A stretch of DNA of 64,000 nucleotides from Streptomyces sp. NBC_01439 (lineage in GTDB: Bacteria; Actinomycetota; Actinomycetes; Streptomycetales; Streptomycetaceae): the NCBI RefSeq assembly GCF_036227605.1, contig NZ_CP109487.1, forward strand, positions 4,407,501-4,471,500, in the 5' to 3' direction. The notes beneath the pieces are model-generated. The model was not told where the DNA came from, searched no databases, and saw only the letters and a list, made by a program, of their open reading frames with translations. Positions 56,122 through 64,000 of the stretch are shown here, in pieces; position 1 is the first letter of the stretch, and each line of letters begins with the position of its first letter. The position numbers and the translations under genes are program-made.

Positions 56122-56366
56122 TGTCGGTGCGGCAGGGCAGACTGGGCGCCATGTCCCACTCTCCCCGCCGGGCCTGCCCCTCCTGCGGTCGCGACTGCGC
56201 CGTCACCGCCGGACGGATCGCCCGCCACGATCCGCCCTCCGGGCGGGTCCGCGGCGGTCTGGTGTCCTGCCCCGGATCTCGGGCCCGGGTGGTGCTCGGC
56301 GCCGCCGCCCCGACCCTGGACGGCTTCGTGTTGTCCGAACACCCCGGGCAACTACCGCTGTTCTGA
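56121..56366 (+). CDS. Small putative zinc-ribbon protein
   Basis: About 81 aa from the ATG that overlaps the NAT stop (TGATG), or 71 aa from the ATG at 56151. CPSCGRDCAVTAGRIARHDPPSG looks like a zinc-ribbon (C-x2-C then CAV), followed by GLVSCPGSRARVVLG and a C-terminal LPLF. Similar short proteins occur in other streptomycetes from memory. Could be co-translated with the acetyltransferase. The reading as a gene rests on start-stop coupling and the cysteine pattern. Confidence 0.55.
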   Translation: MSVRQGRLGAMSHSPRRACPSCGRDCAVTAGRIARHDPPSGRVRGGLVSCPGSRARVVLGAAAPTLDGFVLSEHPGQLPLF

Positions 56367-56466
56367 GGAGCGGCTGCGCTGCGGAGCCGGGAGCTGAGTA
56401 CGGGGGCCGCGCGGGCTGAGTAGCAGCGCGGATCCCCGTACGGCGGCCCCGCGGCACCGTGGTGGC

Positions 56467-56784
56467 ATGACCCGCACGCCGCAGCCCGCCACCGTCCCCG
56501 CGTCCCGGATCCGGTCGCGCGCGGTGCGCGCCGCCCTGCTGTTCCTGCCCGCCCTCTTCGTCGTGAAGGTGCTGGTGCTGACCACCGACCGGGGCGGCCG
56601 GTGCTTCGTGAACGACTTCGAGTGTGCGCCCTTCCCGGTCGACGCCTTCGGGGCGCTGCTCGCCGCCCTGGTGGTGTCCTTCGTCGTCGCGACGGCCGCG
56701 CCCGCGCGGGCGGGACGGGTCGCGCTCGCCGCGCAGGTGGCGCTGGAGGCGGTGGCCGTGCTGCTCGTCCTGACCTTCCCCTGA
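56467..56784 (+). CDS. Small membrane protein of unknown function
   Basis: A 105-aa protein with three hydrophobic segments (about 22-40, 57-78 and 85-104), separated by a loop with two cysteines (GRCFVNDFECAPFP) that may form a disulfide outside. Start ATG 56467. No family recognised. Short and in a variable stretch, so confidence is moderate. Confidence 0.6.
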   Translation: MTRTPQPATVPASRIRSRAVRAALLFLPALFVVKVLVLTTDRGGRCFVNDFECAPFPVDAFGALLAALVVSFVVATAAPARAGRVALAAQVALEAVAVLLVLTFP

Positions 56785-56884
56785 CCCCCCGGCGGGCTCC
56801 CCCGATCGACCGGGGGAAAACCCCCTGGGACGAAGGGTGTTGACGGGATGTCGGGGCGCGGCGGGCGTCCGTAGCGTTCCTGGC

Positions 56885-58153
56885 ATGACGATCACGCAGC
56901 ACAACCAGCAGCGCCGCCGGCAGTGGCTGCGGCGCGGCGCCGCAGCCGTGGCCCTCGCCGCCGTACTCGGTGGGATCGCCGCCCCGGCGGCGCTGGCCGC
57001 GCCCGCCGCGCGGGCCACCGCATCGACCGCGTCGACCACCCGGGGCGACCTGGTTTCCGTCGTCCCGCTGAACACCCTCAACCGCGACCAGGTCGTCGCC
57101 GAGCTCGGCACGCTGGGAATCGACCCGTCGACCGTCCGGTACGGCGTGCGCGCCTACCGGCTGACCTACGCCACCGTGGACCCGCAGGGCCGGCCCACCA
57201 CCGCGACCGGGTTGTTCGTCCTGCCGCGCGGCGGCCCGCACCGCCCCGACCTGGTCTCCGACACCCACGGCACGGTCGCCACCCGCGACGACGCCCCGTC
57301 CGGGGGCGCCGGCTACAACCGGCTCACCCCCTACCTGCACGCCTCCGCCGGCCGGGCCGTCGCCGCACCCGACTACCTGGGCCTGGGCGGCGGCCCGGGC
57401 AGCCACCCGTACATGGACACCCGGTCTGCGGTCACGGCCTCCGTCGACATGCTGAAGGCCGCCCGCACCGCCGCCGACCGGCTGGGCCGCCCGGTCAGCC
57501 GGGACGTGTACGCCACCGGCTTCTCCCAGGGCGGCCAGGTGGCGATGGCCCTGGGCCGCGAGCTCTCCCGCGGCCGGGACGGCCTGCGGCTGCGGGCGCT
57601 GGCCCCGATGGCCGGACCGCACGACCTGCTCGGCACCGAGTTCCCGGGGATCACCGACGGTCGGGTCGATCCGCGCGTCGCCGTCTTCTACCTCTCCTAC
57701 TTCCTCACGGCCCAGAACCGGCTCCACCCGCTCTACGAGGACCCGGCCGAGGTGTTCCGCGCACCCTATGCACAGGCTGTGGAAGGCCTGTTCGACGGGA
57801 GCCACCAGGTGCAGGACATCGTGGCCGCGCTCCCGGCGACACCGCAGGAGCTGCTGACCCCGCAGTGGGTCGAGAACATCCGGAGCCCGCGCGGGGCCCT
57901 CCTGGAGGCCGTACGGGCAAACGACGGCGTCTGCGACTGGAAGCCCGCCGCGCCCGTACGCCTGTACGCGGGCGGCGGCGACACGGACGTACCGGCCGCC
58001 AACTCCCGGGCCTGCGCCACCGATCTGGCCCGCCACGGGGTCCGTGCGAAGGTCGTGGACCAGGGCCCGGACGCCGACCACACGGCCACGGCGGTCCGCT
58101 CGGCGCCCCAGGTGGTCCGCTGGTTCGACTCGATCCGCCAGGGCCGGTCCTAG
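56885..58153 (+). CDS. Secreted alpha/beta-hydrolase (lipase-like)
   Basis: A 422-aa protein with a signal peptide (about 1-39, after RRRQWLRRG, ending ALAA) and the secretory lipase/prolyl oligopeptidase-like fold: RPDLVSDTHGTVATRDDAP, VAAPDYLGLG, nucleophile elbow GFSQGGQ with Ser in YATGFSQGGQVAMA, VRLYAGGGDTDVPAANS (Asp) and GPDADHTATAV (His). The triad suggests an esterase/lipase of the LIP family. Start ATG 56885; its stop overlaps that of the convergent oxidoreductase gene. Confidence 0.85.
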   Translation: MTITQHNQQRRRQWLRRGAAAVALAAVLGGIAAPAALAAPAARATASTASTTRGDLVSVVPLNTLNRDQVVAELGTLGIDPSTVRYGVRAYRLTYATVDPQGRPTTATGLFVLPRGGPHRPDLVSDTHGTVATRDDAPSGGAGYNRLTPYLHASAGRAVAAPDYLGLGGGPGSHPYMDTRSAVTASVDMLKAARTAADRLGRPVSRDVYATGFSQGGQVAMALGRELSRGRDGLRLRALAPMAGPHDLLGTEFPGITDGRVDPRVAVFYLSYFLTAQNRLHPLYEDPAEVFRAPYAQAVEGLFDGSHQVQDIVAALPATPQELLTPQWVENIRSPRGALLEAVRANDGVCDWKPAAPVRLYAGGGDTDVPAANSRACATDLARHGVRAKVVDQGPDADHTATAVRSAPQVVRWFDSIRQGRS

Positions 58154-59037
58154 GCTTTGCCGCCCAGCAGGCCGACCAGGCGCGAGCTGCTGTCCGCGCC
58201 GAAGCCCGCCTCGACACCGCGCCGGTAGAGCTCGGCGTGCGCGGCCAGGATCCCGGTGTCCACACCGGAGTCCGCGGCCGTGTGCAGGATGTGCTCGACG
58301 CTCGCGGCGCACATCGCGAGGCGCTGGTGCTCACCGCCGTGCTCGTCGGCGTCGATCAGCGGGGTGCCCGCGGTGTAGAAGCCGCGCATGGTGTCGGCCG
58401 TGTAGCCGGCGTACGGAAGGATGTCGGTCGCCGTCAGCCCGTTGGCGCGGGCGACGGCGACGGCCTGGTACCAGCCGGTGTAGGCGGTCCAGAAGAGGAT
58501 CATGTTGAGCTGGTAGTAGAGCTGCGCGTGGCCGGGGTCGGCGCCGCGGTAGTCGGTGGCGGCGAGCAGGTCGAGCGCGGCGCGGTGCTCCTCGTAGACC
58601 TCCTGCGGGCCACTGATGAAGATCGACGACCCCTCCTGCCCGATGCCGGTGGGCGGCACGTTGACCCCGCCGGTGAGGTACGCGGCCCCGCGCGCCCCGG
58701 CCCACCGGGCGGCGGCGCGGGCCTTGTCCGGGACGTCCGAGGACAGGTTGACCAGCACGCGGCCGCCGAGGTCGGTGTCGCCGAGCGTGCCGTACATGGC
58801 TTCGACGTCGATGAGGCTGAGCACGGTCAGCGGGCTCGCGGCGACGGCCTCGGCGATGCCGGCGGCGCGGCGGGCCCCGCGGGCGACGAGCTCCTCGTCC
58901 TTGCCCGCGCTGCGGTTCCACACGGTGACCTCGTAGCCGGCGTCGAGATAGGCGGCGGCCATGGCGCGGCCCATCGGGCCGAGGCCCACGACGGTGACCT
59001 CGGCGCCCTGGGCCCGGGTGGTACGGATCTGGTTCAT
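58150..59037 (-). CDS. NAD(P)-dependent oxidoreductase, imine-reductase-like
   Basis: A 295-aa 6PGDH-like protein. Rossmann fold: VTVVGLGPMGRAMAAAYLDAGYEVTVWNRSAGKDEELVARGA; then VAASPLTVLSLIDVEAMYG, NLSSDVPDKARAAARWAGARGAAYLTGGVNVPP, and a C-terminal helical domain (YYQLNMILFWTAYTGWYQAVAVARANGLTATDILPYA). The WNR and helical-domain motifs resemble imine reductases and 3-hydroxyisobutyrate dehydrogenase relatives. The true substrate is unknown. Starts ATG 59037, divergent from the TetR gene with two operators in between. Its stop shares a CTAG with the lipase stop. Confidence 0.85.
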   Translation of the reverse strand: MNQIRTTRAQGAEVTVVGLGPMGRAMAAAYLDAGYEVTVWNRSAGKDEELVARGARRAAGIAEAVAASPLTVLSLIDVEAMYGTLGDTDLGGRVLVNLSSDVPDKARAAARWAGARGAAYLTGGVNVPPTGIGQEGSSIFISGPQEVYEEHRAALDLLAATDYRGADPGHAQLYYQLNMILFWTAYTGWYQAVAVARANGLTATDILPYAGYTADTMRGFYTAGTPLIDADEHGGEHQRLAMCAASVEHILHTAADSGVDTGILAAHAELYRRGVEAGFGADSSSRLVGLLGGKA

Positions 59038-59063
59038 GACGGAGTTCTCCCCCAACGCATCGT

Positions 59064-59085
59064 CTAGAACGAACGCTCTATCTAG
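59064..59085. promoter_or_regulatory. TetR operator 1 (copy of a 22-bp site)
   Basis: A 22-bp sequence with core TAGAACGAACGCTCTA, an imperfect palindrome (AGA-x-CG-AA-CG-x-TCT). It is identical over all 22 bp to operator 2 at 59111-59132, with 47 bp between the two. It lies 27 bp upstream of the oxidoreductase start. The TetR gene is next door, so repressor binding here would control both divergent genes. Confidence 0.7.
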
Positions 59086-59110
59086 CGCTCGGGACGACCG
59101 TAGCACGGAG

Positions 59111-59132
59111 CTAGAACGAACGCTCTATCTAG
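59111..59132. promoter_or_regulatory. TetR operator 2 (copy of a 22-bp site)
   Basis: Identical to operator 1 and 22 bp upstream of the TetR start codon, consistent with autoregulation. Core TAGAACGAACGCTCTA, imperfectly palindromic. Confidence 0.7.
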
Positions 59133-59154
59133 ATTCGGCGGTAGGATCGCGCCC

Positions 59155-59748
59155 ATGGCAACAGCAGCGATGACCACAGCGCCCGGGACGCGCGACCGGC
59201 TGGTGCGCACCGCATCCCGCCTCATGCAGCACGGCGGATACGAGAACACCCCGGTCAAGCAGCTCGTCCGCGAGGCCGAGGCCACCCTCGGCTCGCTGTA
59301 CCACTTCTTCCCGGGCGGCAAGCAGGAACTCGCGGTGGCCGCGATCCACTTCGGCGACGAGGAATTCGCGGAACTGCTCCGCACCGGGCTCGCCGCCCAC
59401 ACCGACCCCGCCGAGGCGGTCGAGGGCGTGGCCGCCCTGCTCGCGCAGGCGCTGGAGGACTCCGACTGGCGGGACGGCTGCCCGGTGACCGCCACGGCCC
59501 TGGAGACGGTCGGACGCCTCCCCGAGCTCCAGGCGGCCTGCGCCCGGGCCTTCGCCAACTGGCAGCACCTGGTGGCCGCGAAGCTCCTGGCGTCGGGCTA
59601 CCCCGAGGCGGAAGCCCGCGACCTGGCGATCACCGTGATCAACACCCTGGAGGGCGCCGAGACGACCTCACAGGTCACCATGAGCCGCACCCCGCTCCTG
59701 GTGGCGGGCCGGCACCTGGCCCGGCTGGTGGCCTCGTACCGGGACTGA
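59155..59748 (+). CDS. TetR family transcriptional regulator (LmrA/YxaF-like)
   Basis: A 197-aa regulator. HTH: RDRLVRTASRLMQHGGYENTPVKQLVREAEATLGSLYHFFPGGKQEL. The C-terminal part (GCPVTATALETVGRLPELQAACARAFANW) resembles the LmrA/YxaF-type TetR_C domain, whose members often bind lipophilic or aromatic ligands. Divergent from the oxidoreductase gene, with two identical palindromic operators between them. ATG 59155; poor RBS. Confidence 0.9.
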   Translation: MATAAMTTAPGTRDRLVRTASRLMQHGGYENTPVKQLVREAEATLGSLYHFFPGGKQELAVAAIHFGDEEFAELLRTGLAAHTDPAEAVEGVAALLAQALEDSDWRDGCPVTATALETVGRLPELQAACARAFANWQHLVAAKLLASGYPEAEARDLAITVINTLEGAETTSQVTMSRTPLLVAGRHLARLVASYRD

Positions 59749-59800
59749 TCCCGGGGGCGGCCGGTGAGGGGCGCCGGGCCGTCCCTCGCGGAGGGGCGAC

Positions 59801-60823
59801 CTAGGAGATCGCGGTCCGGAGCCGGACCACGTCGATCGGCTCGGTCTCGTCGTGGGCCGTCAGATCGATGACCTGGCCCACCGCGCGGGTCTCGTCGGTC
59901 GCCGGCTTGAACTCCGGCTCGGCGACGGCCCGGGCGGACTCGGCCTTGTGCACCGCGAGGGCCTCCGCGCCGACCACGTCGGCCAGGTCCTCGTTCTGCA
60001 CCGCCTCGATCACCGCGCGGGCCTGCGCCGCGTTCTTGGTGCCGAAGAAGTCGAAGCCGCCCTCGACGCGCGAGGCCGTGCGCCGCTGCGCCGCGTACGG
60101 GGCCACCGCGGCCGCCGGACGGCGCGCGGGGACCGATGAGGGCGCGGCGGCCGGGGCCGGAGCACGGCCCCGGCCGGAACCGGAACCGGGACCGGGATCG
60201 GGCTCCGGGGCCGACGGCCCGGCGGGCAGCGCCCGCGCCGCCCTCCTGCGGGCCAACGCCTCCAGGGCCGAGTGGGCCAGGGCGTAGCCGACCGCGGTGG
60301 GCGCGCCCGCCGAGGTGCGCTCCTCGGTGACGGCCGGAAGTTCCTTGGGCGCGGCGGCCGGCGCCGCGGAGGCCTCGATGGCCAGCAGCCGGCGGCCCTC
60401 CAGAGCGCTGGCGCGCTCGGTCTCGGCGGTCGCGTACCGCCGCAGCAGCGCCGCGTGCTCGCCGCGCAGGCCCGCCAGTTCGACCCGCTTGGCGCGCAGC
60501 TTGGCGTCCAGCCTGGCCCGCAGCATCCGGGCCTCTTCGAGCTCGGATTCGAGCTCGGCTATCCGCTCGTCCGTCCGCCACTCGTCCTTGACCCGCTCGC
60601 GCGCGAGCTCGGCGACGCGGCGGCCCGCCGAGCGGTCCCAGGCGCGCATGACGACGGCGCCGGCCACCCCCGCCGCCGCCGTGACGGCCACGAGGAGCCG
60701 GAGCGCCATCGGTTCCGCCAGCAGCCAGGCCGCGCCGGCGCCGACGACGGATACACCGGCCACGGTCGTCGGCGTGAGCAGCCGGTGCAGGGGTTCGGGA
60801 TTGCGGTGGCGTCCACGGGGCAT
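59801..60823 (-). CDS. Membrane protein with coiled-coil and variable Pro/Ala linker, unknown function
   Basis: A 340-aa protein. After MPRGRHRNPEPLHRLL come two close hydrophobic segments (about 19-58), then a long charged coiled-coil (about 65-135: ELARERVKDEWRTDERIAELESELEEARMLRARLDAKL). Residues about 170-250 are Ala/Pro/Gly-rich and low-complexity. The C-terminal stretch FDFFGTKNAAQARAVIEAVQNEDLADVVGAEAL is a short folded motif conserved in appearance. ATG 60823 was chosen; the open frame continues upstream without family character. Function not recognised. Confidence 0.7.
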   Translation of the reverse strand: MPRGRHRNPEPLHRLLTPTTVAGVSVVGAGAAWLLAEPMALRLLVAVTAAAGVAGAVVMRAWDRSAGRRVAELARERVKDEWRTDERIAELESELEEARMLRARLDAKLRAKRVELAGLRGEHAALLRRYATAETERASALEGRRLLAIEASAAPAAAPKELPAVTEERTSAGAPTAVGYALAHSALEALARRRAARALPAGPSAPEPDPGPGSGSGRGRAPAPAAAPSSVPARRPAAAVAPYAAQRRTASRVEGGFDFFGTKNAAQARAVIEAVQNEDLADVVGAEALAVHKAESARAVAEPEFKPATDETRAVGQVIDLTAHDETEPIDVVRLRTAIS

Positions 60824-60921
60824 GGCCCGAAATTTACAGGGCATGGGGGTCGAGTGGGATACCCGCCCGGCAAACTCTTCCCAGGCAGTTGAGCCACTTT
60901 TCTGCATCAACCCCGTGCGCG

Positions 60922-61914
60922 CTACTTCTTCACCAGTCCCTTGGACTCCAAGTAGGCCTTCGCGACGTCGGCCGGCTTGGCGCGCTCGGCGTCCACCTTG
61001 CGGTTCAGGTCGACCAGATCGGCCGTGGTGAGCGCCTTGGTCAACTTCTCGAGCGCGGCGGCGACCTCCGGGGCCCCGGCGTCCTTGGCGTTGACCACCG
61101 GCAGGACGTTGTCGGCGTTCTGGAGCTTCTTGTCGTCGTCCAGCAGGACCAGGCCGTAGCTGTCGAGGGTGGCGTCGGTGGTCGTGGTGAGCACGAGCTG
61201 GTCGGCGCCGTCCTTGACCGCCTGCTTGGCCTGCGGGGTACCGACGCCCTTCGGGTCGATACCGGAAACTTGAATTCCGTACGTCTTAGTCAACCCGGGC
61301 GCGCAGAAGGGCCGGACGCTGCATTCGTCGCCCGCCGCGATCTTGACCTTGAGTCCGGACTTGCCGAGGTCGGAAAGCGTCTTCAGGTTGTTCTTCTGGG
61401 CGAATTCCTTGGTCACGGCGAATGCGTTCTGGTCGACCGCTTCACCGGCGGTCAGCGCCTTCAGGCTGAGCGGGGCCGCGAGCTTCTCCAGGCCCGCCAC
61501 GGTCGCCGCGACGTCGCTGGAGGCGACCGGCTTCTCCTCGGGCGCCTTCGGACCGTTGACCTTGGCGTTGAGGAACTCCGCGAGCGTGGCCGCGTACTCC
61601 GGGACGACGTCGATCTCGCCCTTCTCCAGCGACGGCTCGTACAGCTCACGGTTGTTGACCGTCTTGACCGACGTGCTGTAGCCCGCGTCCCCCAGGACCT
61701 GCGCGTAGAGCTCGGCCAGCACGTTCGACTCGGTGAACCCGGCCGCGCCGATCACCAGGCTGCCCTTGCCGCCGCCCGCGGCCGAGGAGGAGTCGGCGGA
61801 GGCCGAGCCGCCGTCCTTGCTCTTCTCCAGGCTGTCGCCGCCGCACGCGGCCAGCGAAACCGTCAGGGCCAGGGCGCCCAGGGACGCGCCGAGGACGCGC
61901 GTGGTCTTGGTCAT
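60922..61914 (-). CDS. Osmoprotectant ABC transporter, substrate-binding lipoprotein (OpuC type)
   Basis: A 330-aa lipoprotein binding glycine betaine, choline or related compounds. Lipobox SLAACGGD (Cys about 24). Type F solute-binding protein features: LVIGAAGFTESNVLAELYAQVLGDAGYSTSVKTVNNRELYEPSLEKGEIDVVPEYAATLAEFLN and FALT...KNNLKTLSDLGKSG. Part of the transporter operon with two permeases, encoded on the minus strand; the ATPase is divergent. Confidence 0.92.
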   Translation of the reverse strand: MTKTTRVLGASLGALALTVSLAACGGDSLEKSKDGGSASADSSSAAGGGKGSLVIGAAGFTESNVLAELYAQVLGDAGYSTSVKTVNNRELYEPSLEKGEIDVVPEYAATLAEFLNAKVNGPKAPEEKPVASSDVAATVAGLEKLAAPLSLKALTAGEAVDQNAFAVTKEFAQKNNLKTLSDLGKSGLKVKIAAGDECSVRPFCAPGLTKTYGIQVSGIDPKGVGTPQAKQAVKDGADQLVLTTTTDATLDSYGLVLLDDDKKLQNADNVLPVVNAKDAGAPEVAAALEKLTKALTTADLVDLNRKVDAERAKPADVAKAYLESKGLVKK

Positions 61915-61946
61915 GGAGGTACTCCGTTCGAGGCGATGGACAGGAA

Positions 61947-62618
61947 TCAGCGGGACGCCGCCGCCCGCGGCAGCAGCAGCCGGTCCGCCGCCACCAGCGC
62001 GCCCTCCACCAGCAGGGCGAGCGCGGCCACCAGCAGGGCGCCCGCGACGACCTGCGGGGTGTTGTACGTGTTGAAGCCGGCGGTGATGATCCGGCCGAGG
62101 CCGCCCTGGCCGACCATGGCGGCGATCGTGGCCGTGGCGATGACCTGCACGGCGCCCGAGCGCAGCCCGGTCATCACCATGGCGCGCGCGAGCGGCAGTT
62201 CGACGCGCAGGAAGAGCTGGGTCCCGGACATGCCCATGCCGCGGGCGGCCTCCACGACCGAGCGGTCCACCTCGCGCATGCCGACGTACGCGTTGGTCAG
62301 CAGCGGCGGGACGGCGAAGAGCACGAGTGCGGCGATGGTGGGCAGGTAGCCGGCGTTGCGCAGCGGGGAGACCATGAACAGCGCCAGCACCGCGAAGACG
62401 GGGACGGCCCGGCCGATGTTGGAGATGTTGATCGCGAGGGTGCCGCCCTTGCCGAGGTGGCCGAGGAACAGGCCGATCGGCAGCGCCACCGCGCAGGCGA
62501 TCGCGAGCGCGACCGCGCTGACGTAGATGTGCTCGCCGAGCCGGTGCCAGACACCGCTCTCCCCCGACCAGTTGGCCCCGTTCGCCAGCCAGTCCCAGGC
62601 CCCTGTGATCACGTCCAC
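61947..62618 (-). CDS. Osmoprotectant ABC transporter, permease (OpuCB/ProW-like)
   Basis: A 223-aa inner-membrane permease. The binding-protein-dependent transport motif is visible: GMRMSGT-like EAARGMGMSGTQLFLRVELPLARAMVMTGLRSGAVQVIATATIAAMVGQGGLGRII. About six hydrophobic segments. Starts GTG 62618 (another GTG at 62612), 4 nt after the stop of the other permease, 33 nt before the binding-protein gene. Confidence 0.88.
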   Translation of the reverse strand: MDVITGAWDWLANGANWSGESGVWHRLGEHIYVSAVALAIACAVALPIGLFLGHLGKGGTLAINISNIGRAVPVFAVLALFMVSPLRNAGYLPTIAALVLFAVPPLLTNAYVGMREVDRSVVEAARGMGMSGTQLFLRVELPLARAMVMTGLRSGAVQVIATATIAAMVGQGGLGRIITAGFNTYNTPQVVAGALLVAALALLVEGALVAADRLLLPRAAASR

Positions 62619-62622
62619 GGCT

Positions 62623-63393
62623 TCAGGCCCCCTTCGCCGGAGCAGCAGTCGGAGCCGAATCCGGAGCCGGACCCGCAGCCGAATCCGCACCCGCACCCGC
62701 ACTCGCACCTGCAGCCGCGGGCCGGGCGCCGGCCCGGGTCCACGGGGTGAGCAGCCGCTGTACGCCGAGCAGCAGCAGGTCGGCCACGAGCGCGAGCAGC
62801 ACGCACAGCACCGAGGCAGTGAGCACCTGCGCCTTGAAGGAGCTGTTCACGGCCGGAGCGATGAGATTGCCTAGGCCGCCCTTGCCGACGATGGAGCCGA
62901 CCGTGGTCAGCGCGACCGTCGAGACGGTGGCGATCCGCACCCCGGCGAGCAGCGCCGGCAGCGCGAGCGGCAGTTCGACCTGCCACAGCAGGCGGCCCGG
63001 GCCGTACCCCATGCCCCGGGCGGCCTCCCGCACGTCCTCGGGGACGGCCTCCAGGCCGACCAGGACGTTGCGGACCAGGATCGTCAGCGAGTACAGCACC
63101 AGCCCGGTCACCACCAGCGCCGCCGAGAGTCCGAAGACCGGCAGCAGCAGGGAGAACATGGCCAGCGAGGGGATCGTGTAGAGCAGGGTGGTCAGACCCA
63201 GGACGGGCGCCGCCCAGTGGCGGCCGCGGCGGGCCAGCAGGGCGAGCGGCACGGACACGGCGATGCCGATCAGGACCGACGCGCCCGTGATCCAGATGTG
63301 TTCGAGGGTCGCGTCGGTGAGTTCCTGGGAGCGGGAGGTGACGTAGTCCCAGCAGATCCAGTCGTTCGCCACCAGGCAGTTCTGCGCCGCCAT
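62623..63393 (-). CDS. Osmoprotectant ABC transporter, second permease
   Basis: A 256-aa permease with EAARGMGYGPGRLLWQVELPLALPALLAGVRIATVSTVALTTVGSIVGKGGLGNLI, the EAA loop of the family. The ATG at 63393 (MAAQNCLVANDW) was chosen because GAGGGG precedes it by 1-6 nt; upstream ATGs also exist. The last 50 residues are an Ala/Pro/Ser tail (from [15 protein letters not shown]) encoded by repetitive CCGGA/CCGCA units at about 62640-62720, unusual for this family. Confidence 0.88.
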   Translation of the reverse strand: MAAQNCLVANDWICWDYVTSRSQELTDATLEHIWITGASVLIGIAVSVPLALLARRGRHWAAPVLGLTTLLYTIPSLAMFSLLLPVFGLSAALVVTGLVLYSLTILVRNVLVGLEAVPEDVREAARGMGYGPGRLLWQVELPLALPALLAGVRIATVSTVALTTVGSIVGKGGLGNLIAPAVNSSFKAQVLTASVLCVLLALVADLLLLGVQRLLTPWTRAGARPAAAGASAGAGADSAAGPAPDSAPTAAPAKGA

Positions 63394-63435
63394 GCCCCTC
63401 ACCCCCGCATCCATCATTCGAACATATGTATTCAT

Positions 63436-63455
63436 GGTCACCCGTCACAGTGACC
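63436..63455. promoter_or_regulatory. Inverted repeat in the divergent osmoprotectant promoter region
   Basis: GGTCAC and GTGACC flank an 8-bp spacer, between the permease gene (minus) and the ATPase gene (plus). An AT-rich CATATG site lies 12 bp away. A regulator site is plausible but unassigned. Confidence 0.35.
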
Positions 63456-63544
63456 CTAACCTCCACCACCCCCGATGGCCGGAATCCTTCGCAGGGGGGC
63501 AACACGCCCTTCACAAAACAGCTGCCGGCGTACGGAAGGATGGG

Positions 63545-64000
63545 ATGGTGATCCGATTCGAGCACGTGACCAAGCGCTACCCCGACGGGACGACGGCCGT
63601 CGAGGACCTGTCCTTCGAGGTGGCGGAGGGTGAGCTGGTCACGCTCGTGGGACCGTCCGGCTGCGGCAAGACGACCACGATGAAGATGGTCAACCGGCTG
63701 ATCGACCCGACCTCCGGCCGGATCCTGCTGAACGGCGAGGACATCGCGGCCGCCGATCCGGTCGAGCTGCGCCGCCGGATCGGGTACGTCATCCAGCAGG
63801 TCGGCCTCTTCCCGCACAAGACGGTGTTGGAGAACACGGCGACCGTGCCGCAGCTGATCGGCACCCCGAAGGCGCGGGCCCGCGCCCGGGCCGCCGAACT
63901 GCTGGAACTGGTGGGCCTGGACCCGGCCGTGTACGGGGGCCGGTACCCGCAGCAGCTGTCCGGCGGGCAGCGCCAGCGCGTCGGCGTGGCCCGCGCACTC
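63545..64000 (+). CDS. Osmoprotectant ABC transporter, ATP-binding subunit (3' truncated by window edge)
   Basis: ATPase of the OpuC-type transporter; 152 codons visible to the window end, beginning MVIRFEHVTKRYPDGTTAVEDL. Walker A GPSGCGKTT (about 37-45), Q-loop YVIQQVGLFPHKTV and ABC signature LSGGQRQRVGVARAL are present; Walker B lies beyond the window. Start ATG 63545 or GTG 63548; GGAAGGA ends at 63540. Divergent from the two permease genes and the binding protein gene. Confidence 0.92.
   Translation, partial: MVIRFEHVTKRYPDGTTAVEDLSFEVAEGELVTLVGPSGCGKTTTMKMVNRLIDPTSGRILLNGEDIAAADPVELRRRIGYVIQQVGLFPHKTVLENTATVPQLIGTPKARARARAAELLELVGLDPAVYGGRYPQQLSGGQRQRVGVARAL

Overview
This is a 64 kb piece of a high-G+C actinobacterial chromosome, almost certainly a Streptomyces. 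The signs are third codon positions almost always G or C, many GTG starts, and hallmark genes: lsr2, clpC, a sigE-cseABC operon, DUF397 and DUF5753-type HTH proteins, and disA next to radA. From memory the backbone order (trpS, proC, ilvD, radA, disA, mutY, sigE-cseABC, clpC, lsr2, panC, nadB, nadC, coaX) follows the core of the S. coelicolor chromosome. No rRNA, tRNA, CRISPR array, transposase, prophage or large biosynthetic cluster was seen. The window opens inside trpS and closes inside an osmoprotectant ABC ATPase gene.

Layout. 1-10.6 kb: the end of trpS, proC, an ABC-2 exporter pair whose start codon lies in a perfect palindrome, a small membrane protein, an SH3-fold protein, a transmembrane Ser/Thr kinase with a beta-propeller sensor, ilvD, and an overlapping TetR/sugar-phosphate-isomerase pair. 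10.9-20.4 kb: Ppx/GppA phosphatase, a Cys-rich conserved protein, an unusual sigma-like/zinc-finger/membrane/BACON fusion, radA, disA, a secreted-type protein, a PAP2 phosphatase and mutY. 20.5-23.9 kb: the cell-envelope stress operon sigE-cseA-cseB-cseC. 23.9-29.2 kb: a LamG-type membrane protein with a 90-bp tandem repeat, an M23 endopeptidase with a structured leader, and clpC with a candidate ClgR box. 29.6-34.3 kb: lsr2, an ArgA-like acetyltransferase, a BlaI-type repressor, small conserved proteins and a threonine-aldolase-like enzyme.

34.3-39.8 kb is a tightly coupled cofactor operon (DUF2520 oxidoreductase, panC, nadB, nadC, coaX) that makes pantothenate and CoA precursors together with NAD. 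39.8-45.0 kb looks like an accessory block: an HATPase protein, a DUF5753-type HTH regulator with its DUF397 partner, and a two-gene unit consisting of a small HEPN-like helical protein translationally coupled to a large ATPase with a variant KGGVGRT P-loop and a second P-loop. That pair is the best candidate in the window for an uncharacterised conflict or defence system.

45.1-64 kb: an ArsR-type regulator, a secreted M28 aminopeptidase, a MidA-type methyltransferase, a NarL-type two-component pair, an ATC-hydrolase-like protein, a YdbS/YdbT-like PH-domain pair, a solitary nuoD, an arylamine N-acetyltransferase, small conserved proteins, a secreted lipase, an imine-reductase-like enzyme divergent from its TetR regulator with two identical operators between them, a coiled-coil membrane protein, and an OpuC-type osmoprotectant ABC transporter.
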